From Prochlorococcus marinus CUG1415 (GTDB lineage Bacteria > Cyanobacteriota > Cyanobacteriia > PCC-6307 > Cyanobiaceae), in assembly GCF_017696015.1 (NCBI RefSeq), contig NZ_JAAORL010000001.1:248001-312000 (forward strand): a stretch of DNA of 64,000 nucleotides. Reading direction: 5' to 3'. Position numbers and translations under genes: made by a program. Below are positions 16,539 to 25,550 of the stretch, one piece after another (positions within the stretch are counted from its first letter, which is position 1; each line of letters opens with the position of its first letter). The notes under the pieces are model-generated. The model was given only the letters and a program-made list of their open reading frames with translations. It made no database searches and was not told the DNA's origin.

Positions 16539-17735
16539 ATGGATACTCAAGCTTTTAGAAGATCTCTTCATCATTCTGATAGATACAATAGAAGAGGTTT
16601 CGATTCTCCAACAAAAAGAGCTCAAGCATTAGAAGAAGCTTACCAAAGTGATTTGATAACTTCTATAAGAGATAATGGTTTTACTTACACTAAAGGCAGG
16701 CTAAATATTAAATTGGCCCAAGCCTTTGGTTTTTGTTGGGGAGTTGAAAGAGCTGTAGCAATGGCTTATGAGACTAGGAGGCATTACCCTAATGAGAATA
16801 TTTGGATAACAAACGAAATAATTCATAACCCCTCAGTTAATGATCATTTAAGAAAAATGAATGTAAAGTTCATTTCAGCTAAAAATGGAATCAAAGATTT
16901 TTCGTTAGTTTCTAATGGGGATGTAGTTATATTGCCTGCTTTCGGAGCTACTGTTCAAGAAATGAAACTCCTTCATGAGAAAGGATGTCATATCATAGAT
17001 ACAACTTGTCCTTGGGTCTCTAAGGTTTGGCATACTGTTGAGAAACATAAAAAACATGTCTTCACCTCTATAATTCATGGAAAATTTAAGCATGAAGAGA
17101 CTCTTGCTACTAGCTCATTTGCAGGCAAGTATTTAGTTGTACTTGATTTAGAAGAAGCAAATTATGTATCTGAATATATTCTGGGCAGAGGAAATAGAAA
17201 TGAGTTTATGAACAAATTTGCTAAAGCTTGTTCTAATGGATTTGATCCAGATAAAGATTTAGATAGAGTAGGAGTCGCTAACCAGACAACTATGCTTAAG
17301 AGCGAGACCGAGGAAATTGGAAAGGTTTTTGAAAGAACGATGTTAAAAAAATTTGGACCAGCAAAAGTGAATAGTCACTTTTTAGCATTTAATACAATTT
17401 GTGATGCAACTGAAGAAAGACAAGATGCAATGTTTTCTTTGGTTGATGAAGACCTTGATATCTTGGTCGTTATAGGCGGCTTTAATTCGTCAAATACAAC
17501 TCATTTACAAGAAATAGCAATTACGAAAAATATTACTTCTTTTCACATAGATACTCCAGAGAGAATATCAGTTGCAGAAAACTCAATATTACATAAACCA
17601 CTAGGATTAGATTTAGAACTTAAAAATAATTTTTTACCTAATGGGAATATTAATGTTGGAATTACCTCCGGTGCATCTACTCCTGATAAAGTTGTTGCAG
17701 ATGTTATTGAAAAGTTAATTGATATAGCTTCCTAA
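16539..17735 (+). CDS. ispH: 4-hydroxy-3-methylbut-2-enyl diphosphate reductase
   Basis: IspH (LytB) performs the last step of the MEP isoprenoid pathway, making IPP and DMAPP with an iron-sulfur cluster. The 398-residue protein is the long cyanobacterial/plant type. The three cluster cysteines lie in [25 protein letters not shown] and [13 protein letters not shown], and [11 protein letters not shown] and [13 protein letters not shown] are conserved substrate-site segments. It starts at ATG 16539, separated from amt1 by a terminator, so it probably has its own promoter in the short gap. Confidence 0.97.
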   Translation: MDTQAFRRSLHHSDRYNRRGFDSPTKRAQALEEAYQSDLITSIRDNGFTYTKGRLNIKLAQAFGFCWGVERAVAMAYETRRHYPNENIWITNEIIHNPSVNDHLRKMNVKFISAKNGIKDFSLVSNGDVVILPAFGATVQEMKLLHEKGCHIIDTTCPWVSKVWHTVEKHKKHVFTSIIHGKFKHEETLATSSFAGKYLVVLDLEEANYVSEYILGRGNRNEFMNKFAKACSNGFDPDKDLDRVGVANQTTMLKSETEEIGKVFERTMLKKFGPAKVNSHFLAFNTICDATEERQDAMFSLVDEDLDILVVIGGFNSSNTTHLQEIAITKNITSFHIDTPERISVAENSILHKPLGLDLELKNNFLPNGNINVGITSGASTPDKVVADVIEKLIDIAS

Positions 17736-17839
17736 ATTTGTAATGCCATTTATGACTTTGCTTAGTTTTTTTAATTTATTACTCAGATATTTCCTAAAGA
17801 TATACTTTATTAACTAGAATAGTTAAAAATTATTGAAGT

Positions 17840-18403
17840 ATGGAAGACAAAACACAAACTAATCAGGTTCAAACAGCAGCCAGTATGAATAGAACTAAAG
17901 CCCCCCAAAAAGTTGAAGTTGTAGTTGCTAATTCATCTTCAGGGTCAGAAGTAAATATTCTTGGAGAACTATCAATTTTTGTTTTACGCATCGGTTTTTG
18001 TGCTTTGATGATTCATCATGGCCTAGAGAAACTTCAAGATCCGCAGGGTTTTGCAGAATTTGTAGTTAGTAAGTACTTTCCATTTTTGCCAGGTGATCCT
18101 GTTGTTTGGACTTTTGGAGCAGCTATCACTCAATTAGTTTGCCCTCTAGGACTGGCTTTAGGTCTTTTTGCAAGGCTTTCTTCTCTTGGACTATTATCTA
18201 CAATGGTATTTGCGGTTTATTTTCATCTTCTAGATACGGGATTAGAAGGTTTTCCTCTTGCAGTAGTTGAAGGACACAACTACGCCTTCGAATTGTCTTT
18301 TATATATGGTGCTATTTCTCTTTACTTTCTATGCGCAGGTCCAGGCAGACTTTCTTTATTTAGAAAGTCTAACAAAATTACATATTATCCCAAATCAACA
18401 TAA
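17840..18403 (+). CDS. DoxX family membrane protein
   Basis: The 187-residue protein has a hydrophilic, Ser/Thr-rich N-terminus of about 40 residues and then four helices. The core, LRIGFCALMIHHGLEKLQDP (48-67), is the first-helix signature of DoxX/DoxD-like proteins; later segments include ITQLVCPLGLALGLFARLSS and a glycine-rich end. Roles of this family range from quinone-linked oxidation to redox partnership with oxidoreductases, and none can be assigned here. It converges on purH with one base between stops and is 104 nt past ispH. Confidence 0.88.
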   Translation: MEDKTQTNQVQTAASMNRTKAPQKVEVVVANSSSGSEVNILGELSIFVLRIGFCALMIHHGLEKLQDPQGFAEFVVSKYFPFLPGDPVVWTFGAAITQLVCPLGLALGLFARLSSLGLLSTMVFAVYFHLLDTGLEGFPLAVVEGHNYAFELSFIYGAISLYFLCAGPGRLSLFRKSNKITYYPKST

Positions 18404-18404
18404 A

Positions 18405-19958
18405 TTAATGTAAAAAATGCCTTTTTTGAGTAAATATCATTGAGATTCCCTTTGAATTACACATATCAATACTTTCTTGGTCTCTTAAACTTCCTCCGGG
18501 TTGGATAATAGCTTTTATTCCATATTCATTTGCAAGTTCTACAGTATCGGCAAATGGAAAAAAACCATCGCTTGCCAAAACAGCCTCAGAACATAACCCT
18601 TCGGCTGCTTTTAATGCAATTTTTGCGGCTCCAACTCTATTCATTTGTCCAGCTCCAATACCAATAGTTTTTTGGTCTTTTGCAATAACAATTGCATTTG
18701 ATTTTACATGTTTACAAATTTTCCATGCAAAATTTAGATCTAATTTCATTTGATTACTCGGATTTTTTTTAGTTACTAAAATCCAACTCTCATTTATATC
18801 TTCATTATCATCAGTATCTTGAACGAGTAATCCTCCCATTATTGATTTAGTAGAAGTTTGGTTCTTTTTTGGAAGCATATCTTTTGATAACTTTAAAATT
18901 CTTAAATTCTTTTTGCTTTTTAAAATTTTTAAAGCTTCTTCATCAAAAGAAGGAGCGACAACGCACTCTAAGAAAATATCTTTGAGGTTAATTGCGGTTT
19001 CACTATCAACATTTGAATTAAAAGCAACTATTCCTCCAAAAGCACTAACTGAGTCGCATTCCAAAGCATTCAGAAATGCTTGAGAGGCTGAATTGCTTGT
19101 AGAGGCACCACAAGGATTATTGTGTTTTAGAATAACGGAAGCAAACGTGTTTGTTTTAAGATCATTTTTTTCTTCATAGCCAAATTCTAAAACTGTAGAA
19201 AGCGCTGACTCAAGATCCAATAGATTGTTATAACTTAACTCTTTACCTTGCAATTGTTCTGCTGAGTTCCATCCAATATTACGTAAACCATACCAAAAAG
19301 CTTTTTGATGAGGATTTTCTCCATATCTTAAGGTTTTGATTAGTGGATAAGATTCAATATATTTGGAAGATTGTAAACCTCTTTCTTTACTTATCCAATT
19401 AGATATTGCAGCGTCATAGTCGGCTGTATGTTGAAAAGCTTCAAAGGCTAATGTTGCTTTATATGCATCATTTAAAACCCCTTTTTTAATTTCTTCAAGA
19501 AATTCTTGATATTGACTAGGATCTACTAAAACGGAAACGTCTTTATGATTTTTAGCTGCAGAACGAATCATTGATGGCCCTCCAATATCGATATTTTCAA
19601 TAGCATCTTCCCATTTGCATCCCTGTTCAACAGTTTTCTTAAAAGGATATAAATTTACAACTACCAAGTCAATTAGTTCAAGGTCGTTAGCTTCTATATC
19701 TTTTTTATGTTCCTTATCAGTTCTTTTCGCTAATATTCCTCCATGGATTTTTGGATGTAAAGTTTTAACTCTTCCTTCAAGGATTTCTGGCGAATTAGTA
19801 AAATCTGCGACTTTAATAACTGGAAGTTTTGCTTTTATTAGATGTTTGGCAGTTCCTCCACTTGATAGAATTTTATAATTAAATTTTTCTACCAATTCTG
19901 TACAAAATGGGATTATATTTTTTTTATCAGAGACACTTATTAAGGCTAATGGTGACAT
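18405..19958 (-). CDS. purH: Bifunctional AICAR transformylase / IMP cyclohydrolase
   Basis: PurH carries out the last two steps of IMP synthesis. The 517-residue protein has an N-terminal MGS-like cyclohydrolase domain (ALISVSDKKNIIPFC, LSSGGTAKHL, VKTLHPKIHGGILA) and a C-terminal transformylase domain with the lysine-histidine pair in ILKHNNPCGAS and a late IGIGAGQMNRVGAAKIA. Length is standard. It starts at an ATG 33 nt from the divergent esterase gene. It stands apart from other pur genes, as is common in cyanobacteria. Confidence 0.98.
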   Translation of the reverse strand: MSPLALISVSDKKNIIPFCTELVEKFNYKILSSGGTAKHLIKAKLPVIKVADFTNSPEILEGRVKTLHPKIHGGILAKRTDKEHKKDIEANDLELIDLVVVNLYPFKKTVEQGCKWEDAIENIDIGGPSMIRSAAKNHKDVSVLVDPSQYQEFLEEIKKGVLNDAYKATLAFEAFQHTADYDAAISNWISKERGLQSSKYIESYPLIKTLRYGENPHQKAFWYGLRNIGWNSAEQLQGKELSYNNLLDLESALSTVLEFGYEEKNDLKTNTFASVILKHNNPCGASTSNSASQAFLNALECDSVSAFGGIVAFNSNVDSETAINLKDIFLECVVAPSFDEEALKILKSKKNLRILKLSKDMLPKKNQTSTKSIMGGLLVQDTDDNEDINESWILVTKKNPSNQMKLDLNFAWKICKHVKSNAIVIAKDQKTIGIGAGQMNRVGAAKIALKAAEGLCSEAVLASDGFFPFADTVELANEYGIKAIIQPGGSLRDQESIDMCNSKGISMIFTQKRHFLH

Positions 19959-19991
19959 TATGGGAAAGTTTACTTACTTAAGAATATAAAC

Positions 19992-20609
19992 ATGAAATAC
20001 GATATTGATCATGAATTTGTCTCGATTAGCTCTCAAACTGCAACTCATAGAATTATTTTGATACATGGTTGGGGAGCCGATGCAGATGACCTTTTAACAA
20101 TTGGAAAGGAAATTACAGAAAAAACAAATCTTGATTTTGAGTTAATTTCTTTGAGGGCGCCTGGATTACATCCAAGTGGTCAGGGAAGACAGTGGTATGG
20201 ATTATACCCACATGATTGGAAGGGGGCTGAGGCTGAAGTAAATAAACTTTTAGATACATTAAAAGAATTTGATACTGAGCAGATTTCACTTAGAAAAACA
20301 GTTTTGTTGGGTTTTTCTCAGGGGGCAGCTATGGCAATTGATGCAGGATTTAAACTAAATCTAGGATTAATTGTTTCTTGCAGTGGTTATCCTCATCCAA
20401 CTTGGGTCCCAGGAGAAAAATGCCCACCATTGATTGTTAGTCATGGCTTATTTGATGACGTCGTGCCTATAGATGCTTCTAGGATTATTTATGAAAAGGT
20501 AAAAAGTAAGTCTTCGAAATTTTGCGAATTATTAGAATTTGATGGATTCCATCAAATTGACTCAAATTTAATTAATTTTCTAAGTTCAAATATGAGTAAT
20601 ATTCTTTAA
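19992..20609 (+). CDS. Alpha/beta-hydrolase, phospholipase/carboxylesterase family
   Basis: This 205-residue hydrolase has the full catalytic outline of the YpfH/carboxylesterase group. The oxyanion strand is IILIHGWGADADDLL (17-31), the nucleophile elbow GFSQGAAMAI, then HGLFDDVVPI with the acid and a late FDGFHQI histidine. The natural ester or thioester substrate is unknown. It starts at an ATG and overlaps the DUF3155 gene end to end by 4 nt. Confidence 0.88.
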   Translation: MKYDIDHEFVSISSQTATHRIILIHGWGADADDLLTIGKEITEKTNLDFELISLRAPGLHPSGQGRQWYGLYPHDWKGAEAEVNKLLDTLKEFDTEQISLRKTVLLGFSQGAAMAIDAGFKLNLGLIVSCSGYPHPTWVPGEKCPPLIVSHGLFDDVVPIDASRIIYEKVKSKSSKFCELLEFDGFHQIDSNLINFLSSNMSNIL

Positions 20610-20974
20610 ACGAAAGCATATTCGTATTCTTCAATCTCTTCCCAATCATCTGCAGTAAGTTCTAGACCTTCAAATATTTTTTCTTCCCCAATACCCTCAA
20701 CTACGACTTTTAATGATGGAAATAGAAAATGATTTTCTTCAGCATATTGGGCGCTAAATAAACCTTTTTCACCCCAAAAAAACCTATCAGTGGTATGTTC
20801 ATTTCTTCGAACGTTGAAAACTGAAGGAGCAGACAACTCATTTTCAGCTATAAATCTTCTTGCAGCTGTAACTGGTTTATGATTGCCGGTTTCGATATGA
20901 TAAATAGGAACATGTGCCATTACTCTTTGACCAGCAAGTCTTCTTCTGCTGATTCTTTTTCTTTTTTTTGACAT
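20606..20974 (-). CDS. DUF3155 family protein
   Basis: The 122-residue cyanobacterial protein has a strongly basic start (MSKKRKRISRRRLAGQRVMA) that looks like a nucleic-acid contact. A conserved middle follows (HVPIYHIETGNHKPVTAARRF), then a domain ending in an acidic tail (DDWEEIEEYEYAFV). I match it to DUF3155 from memory; function is unknown. A good AGGAG ribosome-binding site precedes the ATG by 9 nt. Its leader contains a perfect 8-bp inverted repeat at 21002-21029. Confidence 0.7.
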   Translation of the reverse strand: MSKKRKRISRRRLAGQRVMAHVPIYHIETGNHKPVTAARRFIAENELSAPSVFNVRRNEHTTDRFFWGEKGLFSAQYAEENHFLFPSLKVVVEGIGEEKIFEGLELTADDWEEIEEYEYAFV

Positions 20975-21064
20975 TGATTGGTACTCCTGAAATTATTAAT
21001 TAGATTAGTCTTAGTTATTTTACTAATCTTATATCTGTGATTTTGAATTCACTTCAAATTACAT

Positions 21065-21142
21065 AGAGGACCCATCAACCCCTGATGTAGCTTAAAATAT
21101 GATTATATGTTCATATTTAAGGCTGGCTAAAGTCAGACCTCT
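21065..21142 (+). other. Cloverleaf-like structured segment, candidate small RNA or leader element
   Basis: The 248-nt gap between DUF3155 and the histidine kinase holds no reading frame, but three hairpins in a row: CATCA/TGATG (21073-21087), an 8-bp AAATATGA/TCATATTT (21095-21118), and GGCTGGC with GTCAGACC and one bulge (21121-21139). AGAGG (21065) and CCTCT (21138) could close the set. It matches no RNA I recognise, including tRNA and the Yfr1 and Yfr2 motifs. Confidence 0.3.
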
Positions 21143-21222
21143 TTATATATCTTAATACTTTTTTCATATTTTACAAGCCCTTTTCAAGTTTTTTCTAAAA
21201 ATTACTTAAAATTTCATTAATT

Positions 21223-22359
21223 ATGAATATCACTAAAAAATTTGAAGAACTTATTGTGAGACAGCTAGAGAGTTTTGGTTGCTCAATGGGAGTTACTCAT
21301 ATCGTTATGTATCTTGCTTCAGCTAATCAAGGAACTAAAGCATCTTTTGAAATAATTGGTCAATGGCCACAAAGTGATAGGCTTCTAATATCAATAGAAG
21401 ATGATCCTTCACTAAAAGTTTCTTCTCCTAATAGAAGATGGTACCCGCTTCAAGAAAACGATATTCTACTTGGTGTTCTTAGGGTGGAAACTGATTTGCA
21501 AGGGGGAAATTGGCCATTATCTCTTGATTCTAGATTAAAAGCACTTTCAATATCTTTAGCTAAATGCGTTTCTATCGAATTAGAACGTCAAAATAAAAAT
21601 GAAGAAATCAATTATTTAAAAAGTCAGGTTAATGTCATAATCCATCAATTGAGGAATCCATTGGCTGCTCTTAGGACATATGCAAAATTACTAATAAAAA
21701 GACTTGGTTCAGATGATGGCTCTATTGAAATAGTCGAACGCATGATAATAGAGCAAAAACAAATTAATCAATATATGGATTCTTTTTCGAAATTAAATTC
21801 ACCTATTGAACTGCCTCTAGAGATTGGAGAGGAAAGATTATTATTACCACCAAATTTAGATAATAAAAAGGTAATAACTGTTCAGGGTTTATTGAGGCCA
21901 ATATTAGAAAGGGGTAAAGCTAATGCGGACTTAGAGAATAGAGATTGGACTGAACCTTCTCTTTGGCCAGATTGGACTATATCGCCCTTAAAGGCAAAAT
22001 ATGCTGTAATTGCCGAAATTGTGGCCAATTTATTAGAAAATGCGTTTAAATATGCCCAAAAAGATGCTGAAATTGGACTCGCAATTACGAGTAATGGACT
22101 TTGTATATTTGATGATGGTAAAAAAATAACCAAAAATGAAAACGAGAAAATTTTTGAAAAAGGTTTTAGAGGATCTGCGGCTAAAAAGAAGGACGGAACT
22201 GGTGTGGGACTTTTTTTGGCGAGGAAATTAGCAAAACAAATTGGAGGAGATTTGAGATTGCTGGAAAATAACTCGATTGATAATACTGAGAAATTAAAAA
22301 ATCTTAAGAAGAAAAATATTTTCTATTTAGAACTACCTATAAAAGAATTGCATGCATAA
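21223..22359 (+). CDS. Hik2/CSK-like sensor histidine kinase
   Basis: The 378-residue protein has an N-terminal GAF-like sensor region (about 5-120), a phosphoacceptor helix with HQLRNPLAALRTY starting at H141, and an ATPase domain with EIVANLLENAFKYA, IFDDGKKI and GTGVGLFLARKLA. There are no membrane helices, so it is soluble. HQLRNPL is the H-box form I associate with Synechocystis Hik2 and the chloroplast sensor kinase, which report plastoquinone redox state. C20 may correspond to the cluster cysteine described for Hik2; that is inference. It starts at ATG 21223, and its 3' end overlaps cobS by 23 nt. No response regulator is adjacent. Confidence 0.8.
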   Translation: MNITKKFEELIVRQLESFGCSMGVTHIVMYLASANQGTKASFEIIGQWPQSDRLLISIEDDPSLKVSSPNRRWYPLQENDILLGVLRVETDLQGGNWPLSLDSRLKALSISLAKCVSIELERQNKNEEINYLKSQVNVIIHQLRNPLAALRTYAKLLIKRLGSDDGSIEIVERMIIEQKQINQYMDSFSKLNSPIELPLEIGEERLLLPPNLDNKKVITVQGLLRPILERGKANADLENRDWTEPSLWPDWTISPLKAKYAVIAEIVANLLENAFKYAQKDAEIGLAITSNGLCIFDDGKKITKNENEKIFEKGFRGSAAKKKDGTGVGLFLARKLAKQIGGDLRLLENNSIDNTEKLKNLKKKNIFYLELPIKELHA

Positions 22360-23077
22360 ACAACATTGCAGTTTCAACTAGTACAACACTTGCACCGCAT
22401 ACATCTCCATTGAAGCCTCCAATTTTAATACCCAGAATGTTTGGAATAGAATAGCTTAGAAAAATACCAATCAAAATAAGAATTAAAAATTTAATTAATA
22501 TTGCTTGTGATGTAATTGAAACTAATTGGTATGCAATGAAAATTAAAAGAAAAATAATGGAGATAAAAGATTCTTGTTTAAATCCATTCCAAAATTTTTT
22601 GTGACTAATAGATTTTTTCTTATAACTAATATATTTAAACTTTTCTATAAAAAATAAATTTGAAAATCTGCCCCAAAATAAGCATATAGGTAAAACAAAA
22701 ATTATTAGGTTTTGAATTTTGATTATGCAAGCAATTTGAATTAAAGTTATAAAAACTAAAGCTTGAACGCCAAAGGACCCAACTTTACTGTCTTTCATGG
22801 CTTTTAAACGTTTCTTTTTACCCGCAAAAATACCATCGAAACTATCCATTAAACCATCAATATGTAGACCACCAGTAATTAAATATCCTGAAGCCAAACA
22901 AATTAATGTAGATGCATAAATTGACCAAGAGTTAGTTCTTAAAAAAAGAAAAATATAACTCTGTATTGTTCCAATAAAAAATCCTAAAGGCGGCGCAAAT
23001 TGTGCAATATTTTTAAATTCGGGATTAATTAAAGGTATCTTTGGAAATGTCGTATAGAAAATCCAAGATCCTGCCAA
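22337..23077 (-). CDS. cobS: Adenosylcobinamide-GDP ribazoletransferase (cobalamin synthase)
   Basis: CobS attaches the lower-ligand nucleoside to adenosylcobinamide-GDP; in Prochlorococcus the product is thought to be pseudocobalamin. The 246-residue membrane protein has GSWIFYTTFPKIPL at its start, ASGYLITGGLHIDGLMDSFDG with the metal-binding acidic residues, and GRFSNLFF. Several helices follow, and GGFNGDVCGASVVL ends the conserved core. The only standard start in frame is a TTG at 23077, but conserved residues (LIKN) continue upstream, so a rare start near 23085-23103 is possible. The 3' end overlaps the kinase gene by 23 nt. Confidence 0.93.
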   Translation of the reverse strand: MAGSWIFYTTFPKIPLINPEFKNIAQFAPPLGFFIGTIQSYIFLFLRTNSWSIYASTLICLASGYLITGGLHIDGLMDSFDGIFAGKKKRLKAMKDSKVGSFGVQALVFITLIQIACIIKIQNLIIFVLPICLFWGRFSNLFFIEKFKYISYKKKSISHKKFWNGFKQESFISIIFLLIFIAYQLVSITSQAILIKFLILILIGIFLSYSIPNILGIKIGGFNGDVCGASVVLVETAMLFMHAILL

Positions 23078-23175
23078 ATTTTTTATTAAATATTTTTTGA
23101 TGAGATAAAAATAGATTCAATATTAAATAATAGGGTAGATTAATGAAAAAAGATCAAAAAATTTTATAAATTATC

Positions 23176-24294
23176 GTGTTTGAATTTGAAATTACATCGA
23201 ATTGCAGCAATACAGCTGCAAGAACTGGTATTTTTTATACACCAAATGGTCAGGTAAACACACCAAAATTTATGCCTGTGGGTACTTTGGCGACTGTTAA
23301 AGGAATGTCATCTAAGCAGTTAAACTCTACAGGGTCAGAAATGATTCTCTCTAATACCTTTCATCTTCATTTACAACCTGGAGAAAAACTAGTTAAAGAA
23401 TCTGGCGGATTACATAAGTTCATGAATTGGCCTAAGCCTATTCTTACTGATTCAGGAGGATATCAAGTTTTTAGTTTGGCCAAATTAAATAATATTTCTG
23501 ATAAAGGTGTGGAATTTAAAAATCCAAGAGATGGTAGTTATGTATTTTTATCACCTGAAAAAGTAATACAGATTCAAATGGATCTTGGATCGGATGTTGC
23601 GATGGCTTTCGATCATTGTCCTCCGCATACAGCTAACGAAAATGATATTGAGGACTCTTTACAAAGAACTCATTCATGGTTGCAAAAATGTGTTGAGACT
23701 CATCAGAAATCCAATCAAGCATTATTCGGCATAGTTCAAGGTGGTAAGTATCCGAGATTGAGAGAATATAGTGCAAAATATACAAGTTCTTTTGATCTGC
23801 CTGGAATAGCCGTGGGAGGTGTAAGTGTTGGCGAGGCAGTCGAAGAAATACATAGTGTAATTAATTACGTCCCGAAATTCTTACCAATAAATAAACCAAG
23901 ATATTTAATGGGAATTGGCTCTTTAAGAGAAATTTCTTTAGCTGTTGCTAATGGATTCGATATATTTGACTGTGTTTTGCCTACAAGACTAGGAAGACAT
24001 GGGACTGCATTTTTTAATGATGAAAGATTGAATTTGCGAAATGCTCGATTTAAAAATGACTTTTCTCCGATTGACAAAACTTGTAAATGCGAGACCTGTA
24101 AATCCTATTCCCGAGCATATCTACATCATCTGATTAGAAATGACGAAATATTAGGCCTAACCCTCATAAGTTTGCATAATATTGCTCACTTAATCAGATT
24201 TACAAATGCAATTTCTAATGCAATTAGAGAAAATTGTTTTACAAATGATTTCGCTCCTTGGAAAACATCCTCTATTGCTCACCATACGTGGTAA
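23176..24294 (+). CDS. tgt: tRNA-guanine transglycosylase
   Basis: Tgt exchanges guanine-34 for the queuosine precursor in GUN-anticodon tRNAs. The 372-residue protein starts at a GTG and shows [27 protein letters not shown] with the catalytic aspartate, [26 protein letters not shown] and the zinc motif [17 protein letters not shown] followed by HN. Length is standard. It is followed by psbK 34 nt later on the same strand. Confidence 0.97.
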   Translation: MFEFEITSNCSNTAARTGIFYTPNGQVNTPKFMPVGTLATVKGMSSKQLNSTGSEMILSNTFHLHLQPGEKLVKESGGLHKFMNWPKPILTDSGGYQVFSLAKLNNISDKGVEFKNPRDGSYVFLSPEKVIQIQMDLGSDVAMAFDHCPPHTANENDIEDSLQRTHSWLQKCVETHQKSNQALFGIVQGGKYPRLREYSAKYTSSFDLPGIAVGGVSVGEAVEEIHSVINYVPKFLPINKPRYLMGIGSLREISLAVANGFDIFDCVLPTRLGRHGTAFFNDERLNLRNARFKNDFSPIDKTCKCETCKSYSRAYLHHLIRNDEILGLTLISLHNIAHLIRFTNAISNAIRENCFTNDFAPWKTSSIAHHTW

Positions 24295-24328
24295 CGTCTT
24301 ATCATAATTAATTAAATTATTAAAAAAG

Positions 24329-24469
24329 GTGCTCATTCTATTTAATACATTCGCTGAATTGCCCCAGGCTTACAAGGCCTTTGCTCCAACTGTTGATGTT
24401 CTTCCACTTATTCCTTTATTTTTCTTTTTATTAGTATTTGTTTGGCAAGCTGCAGTTGGATTTAAATAA
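24329..24469 (+). CDS. psbK: Photosystem II protein PsbK
   Basis: This 46-residue frame was found by direct translation and starts at a GTG 34 nt after tgt. The propeptide [17 protein letters not shown] precedes the mature start in [18 protein letters not shown], a single kinked helix, and the protein ends QAAVGFK. PsbK binds near CP43 in photosystem II. The order tgt-psbK is conserved in picocyanobacteria as I know them. Confidence 0.96.
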   Translation: MLILFNTFAELPQAYKAFAPTVDVLPLIPLFFFLLVFVWQAAVGFK

Positions 24470-24495
24470 AATTCTTTTAGTGTAGATTGTTAGTA

Positions 24496-25500
24496 TTAGA
24501 CGGGATTGTCAAGTAAAATCGCATCTCCAGAATTATCTACAGCACTCTCTATAAAATCAGCAATTTTTAATGCTCTTGAGGCTTGCTCACCATCTACCTC
24601 AGGTTTTTCTTTACCCTGCACGCATTTAAGAAAATGCTCCAGTTCTGCATAAAGAGGCTCAATGGAAGTTGTGCTAACTTCTTCGACATATCCATCATTT
24701 CTATAAACTAATTCTCCATGCTCAGCTGTGTATGATTCATGAGACTTTCGATGGATTTGTAAAGAGTGATTTAAGAAATCAGTTTCTACTAGGCCATTTT
24801 GGCAGTGTGCACTTAAATTTCTAATTTTTTTATGACTCATTTTGCTGGCAGTTAAGCTCGCAATAACATTATTTTTAAACACTAAAGTAGCATTTACATA
24901 ATCTATTAATCCTTCGCTATTTCTTCCTCCAACAGCTGCTAATTTTTGTATTTTTGAGTTTACAAGCTCTAAAATAAGATCAATGTCATGAATCATTAAA
25001 TCCATTACTACAGATACATCATTTGCTCTTTCTGCATGAGGACTGTGCCTTCTTGCTTCTAAAACAACAATTTCTTCATTATTTACTATTTTATTTAATT
25101 CTCTAAAAGCAGGATTAAATCTTTCAATATGCCCAACTTGTAATAGACATTTACTTGCATTAGCGGCCTCTATTAAGGATTTTGCCTCCAACTCATTAGC
25201 TGCAATTGGTTTTTCAATGAGAACGTTAGTACCTCCATTTAGACAATCTAGTCCTACCTTATGATGAAGTAGTGTCGGGACAGCGATACAAATAGCATCA
25301 ACTTTTGGAATTAAGTCCTTATAATTTTTGAACCATTCACATTGAAATTGTTCAATAGCTAATCTACCTCTCTCTTCATTTGGATCTGCTACTCCAATGA
25401 GATTTGCATCTTTTAGTAAACTTAGTACTCGAGCATGATGCCAGCCCATATTCCCTATACCTATGACTCCAACCTTTACGGGTGATGAGGTTGGTTGCAT
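24496..25500 (-). CDS. Gfo/Idh/MocA-family NAD(P)-dependent oxidoreductase
   Basis: The 334-residue protein has an N-terminal Rossmann fold (VGVIGIGNMGWHHARVLSLL, 8-27) with AICIAVPTLLHH and the EKPIA motif carrying the lysine typical of the family. A C-terminal GFO_IDH_MocA domain follows, with HDIDLILELV supplying active-site residues. Substrates in this family are mostly sugars and inositols; a UDP-sugar or scyllo-inositol-type reaction is possible, but the sequence does not say. It converges on psbK and lies 50 nt after the CBS-domain gene on the same strand. Confidence 0.88.
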   Translation of the reverse strand: MQPTSSPVKVGVIGIGNMGWHHARVLSLLKDANLIGVADPNEERGRLAIEQFQCEWFKNYKDLIPKVDAICIAVPTLLHHKVGLDCLNGGTNVLIEKPIAANELEAKSLIEAANASKCLLQVGHIERFNPAFRELNKIVNNEEIVVLEARRHSPHAERANDVSVVMDLMIHDIDLILELVNSKIQKLAAVGGRNSEGLIDYVNATLVFKNNVIASLTASKMSHKKIRNLSAHCQNGLVETDFLNHSLQIHRKSHESYTAEHGELVYRNDGYVEEVSTTSIEPLYAELEHFLKCVQGKEKPEVDGEQASRALKIADFIESAVDNSGDAILLDNPV

Positions 25501-25550
25501 AATTTCAAATCCATTTATTTATTATCATTATCCTCCATTGGGAGCCATAT

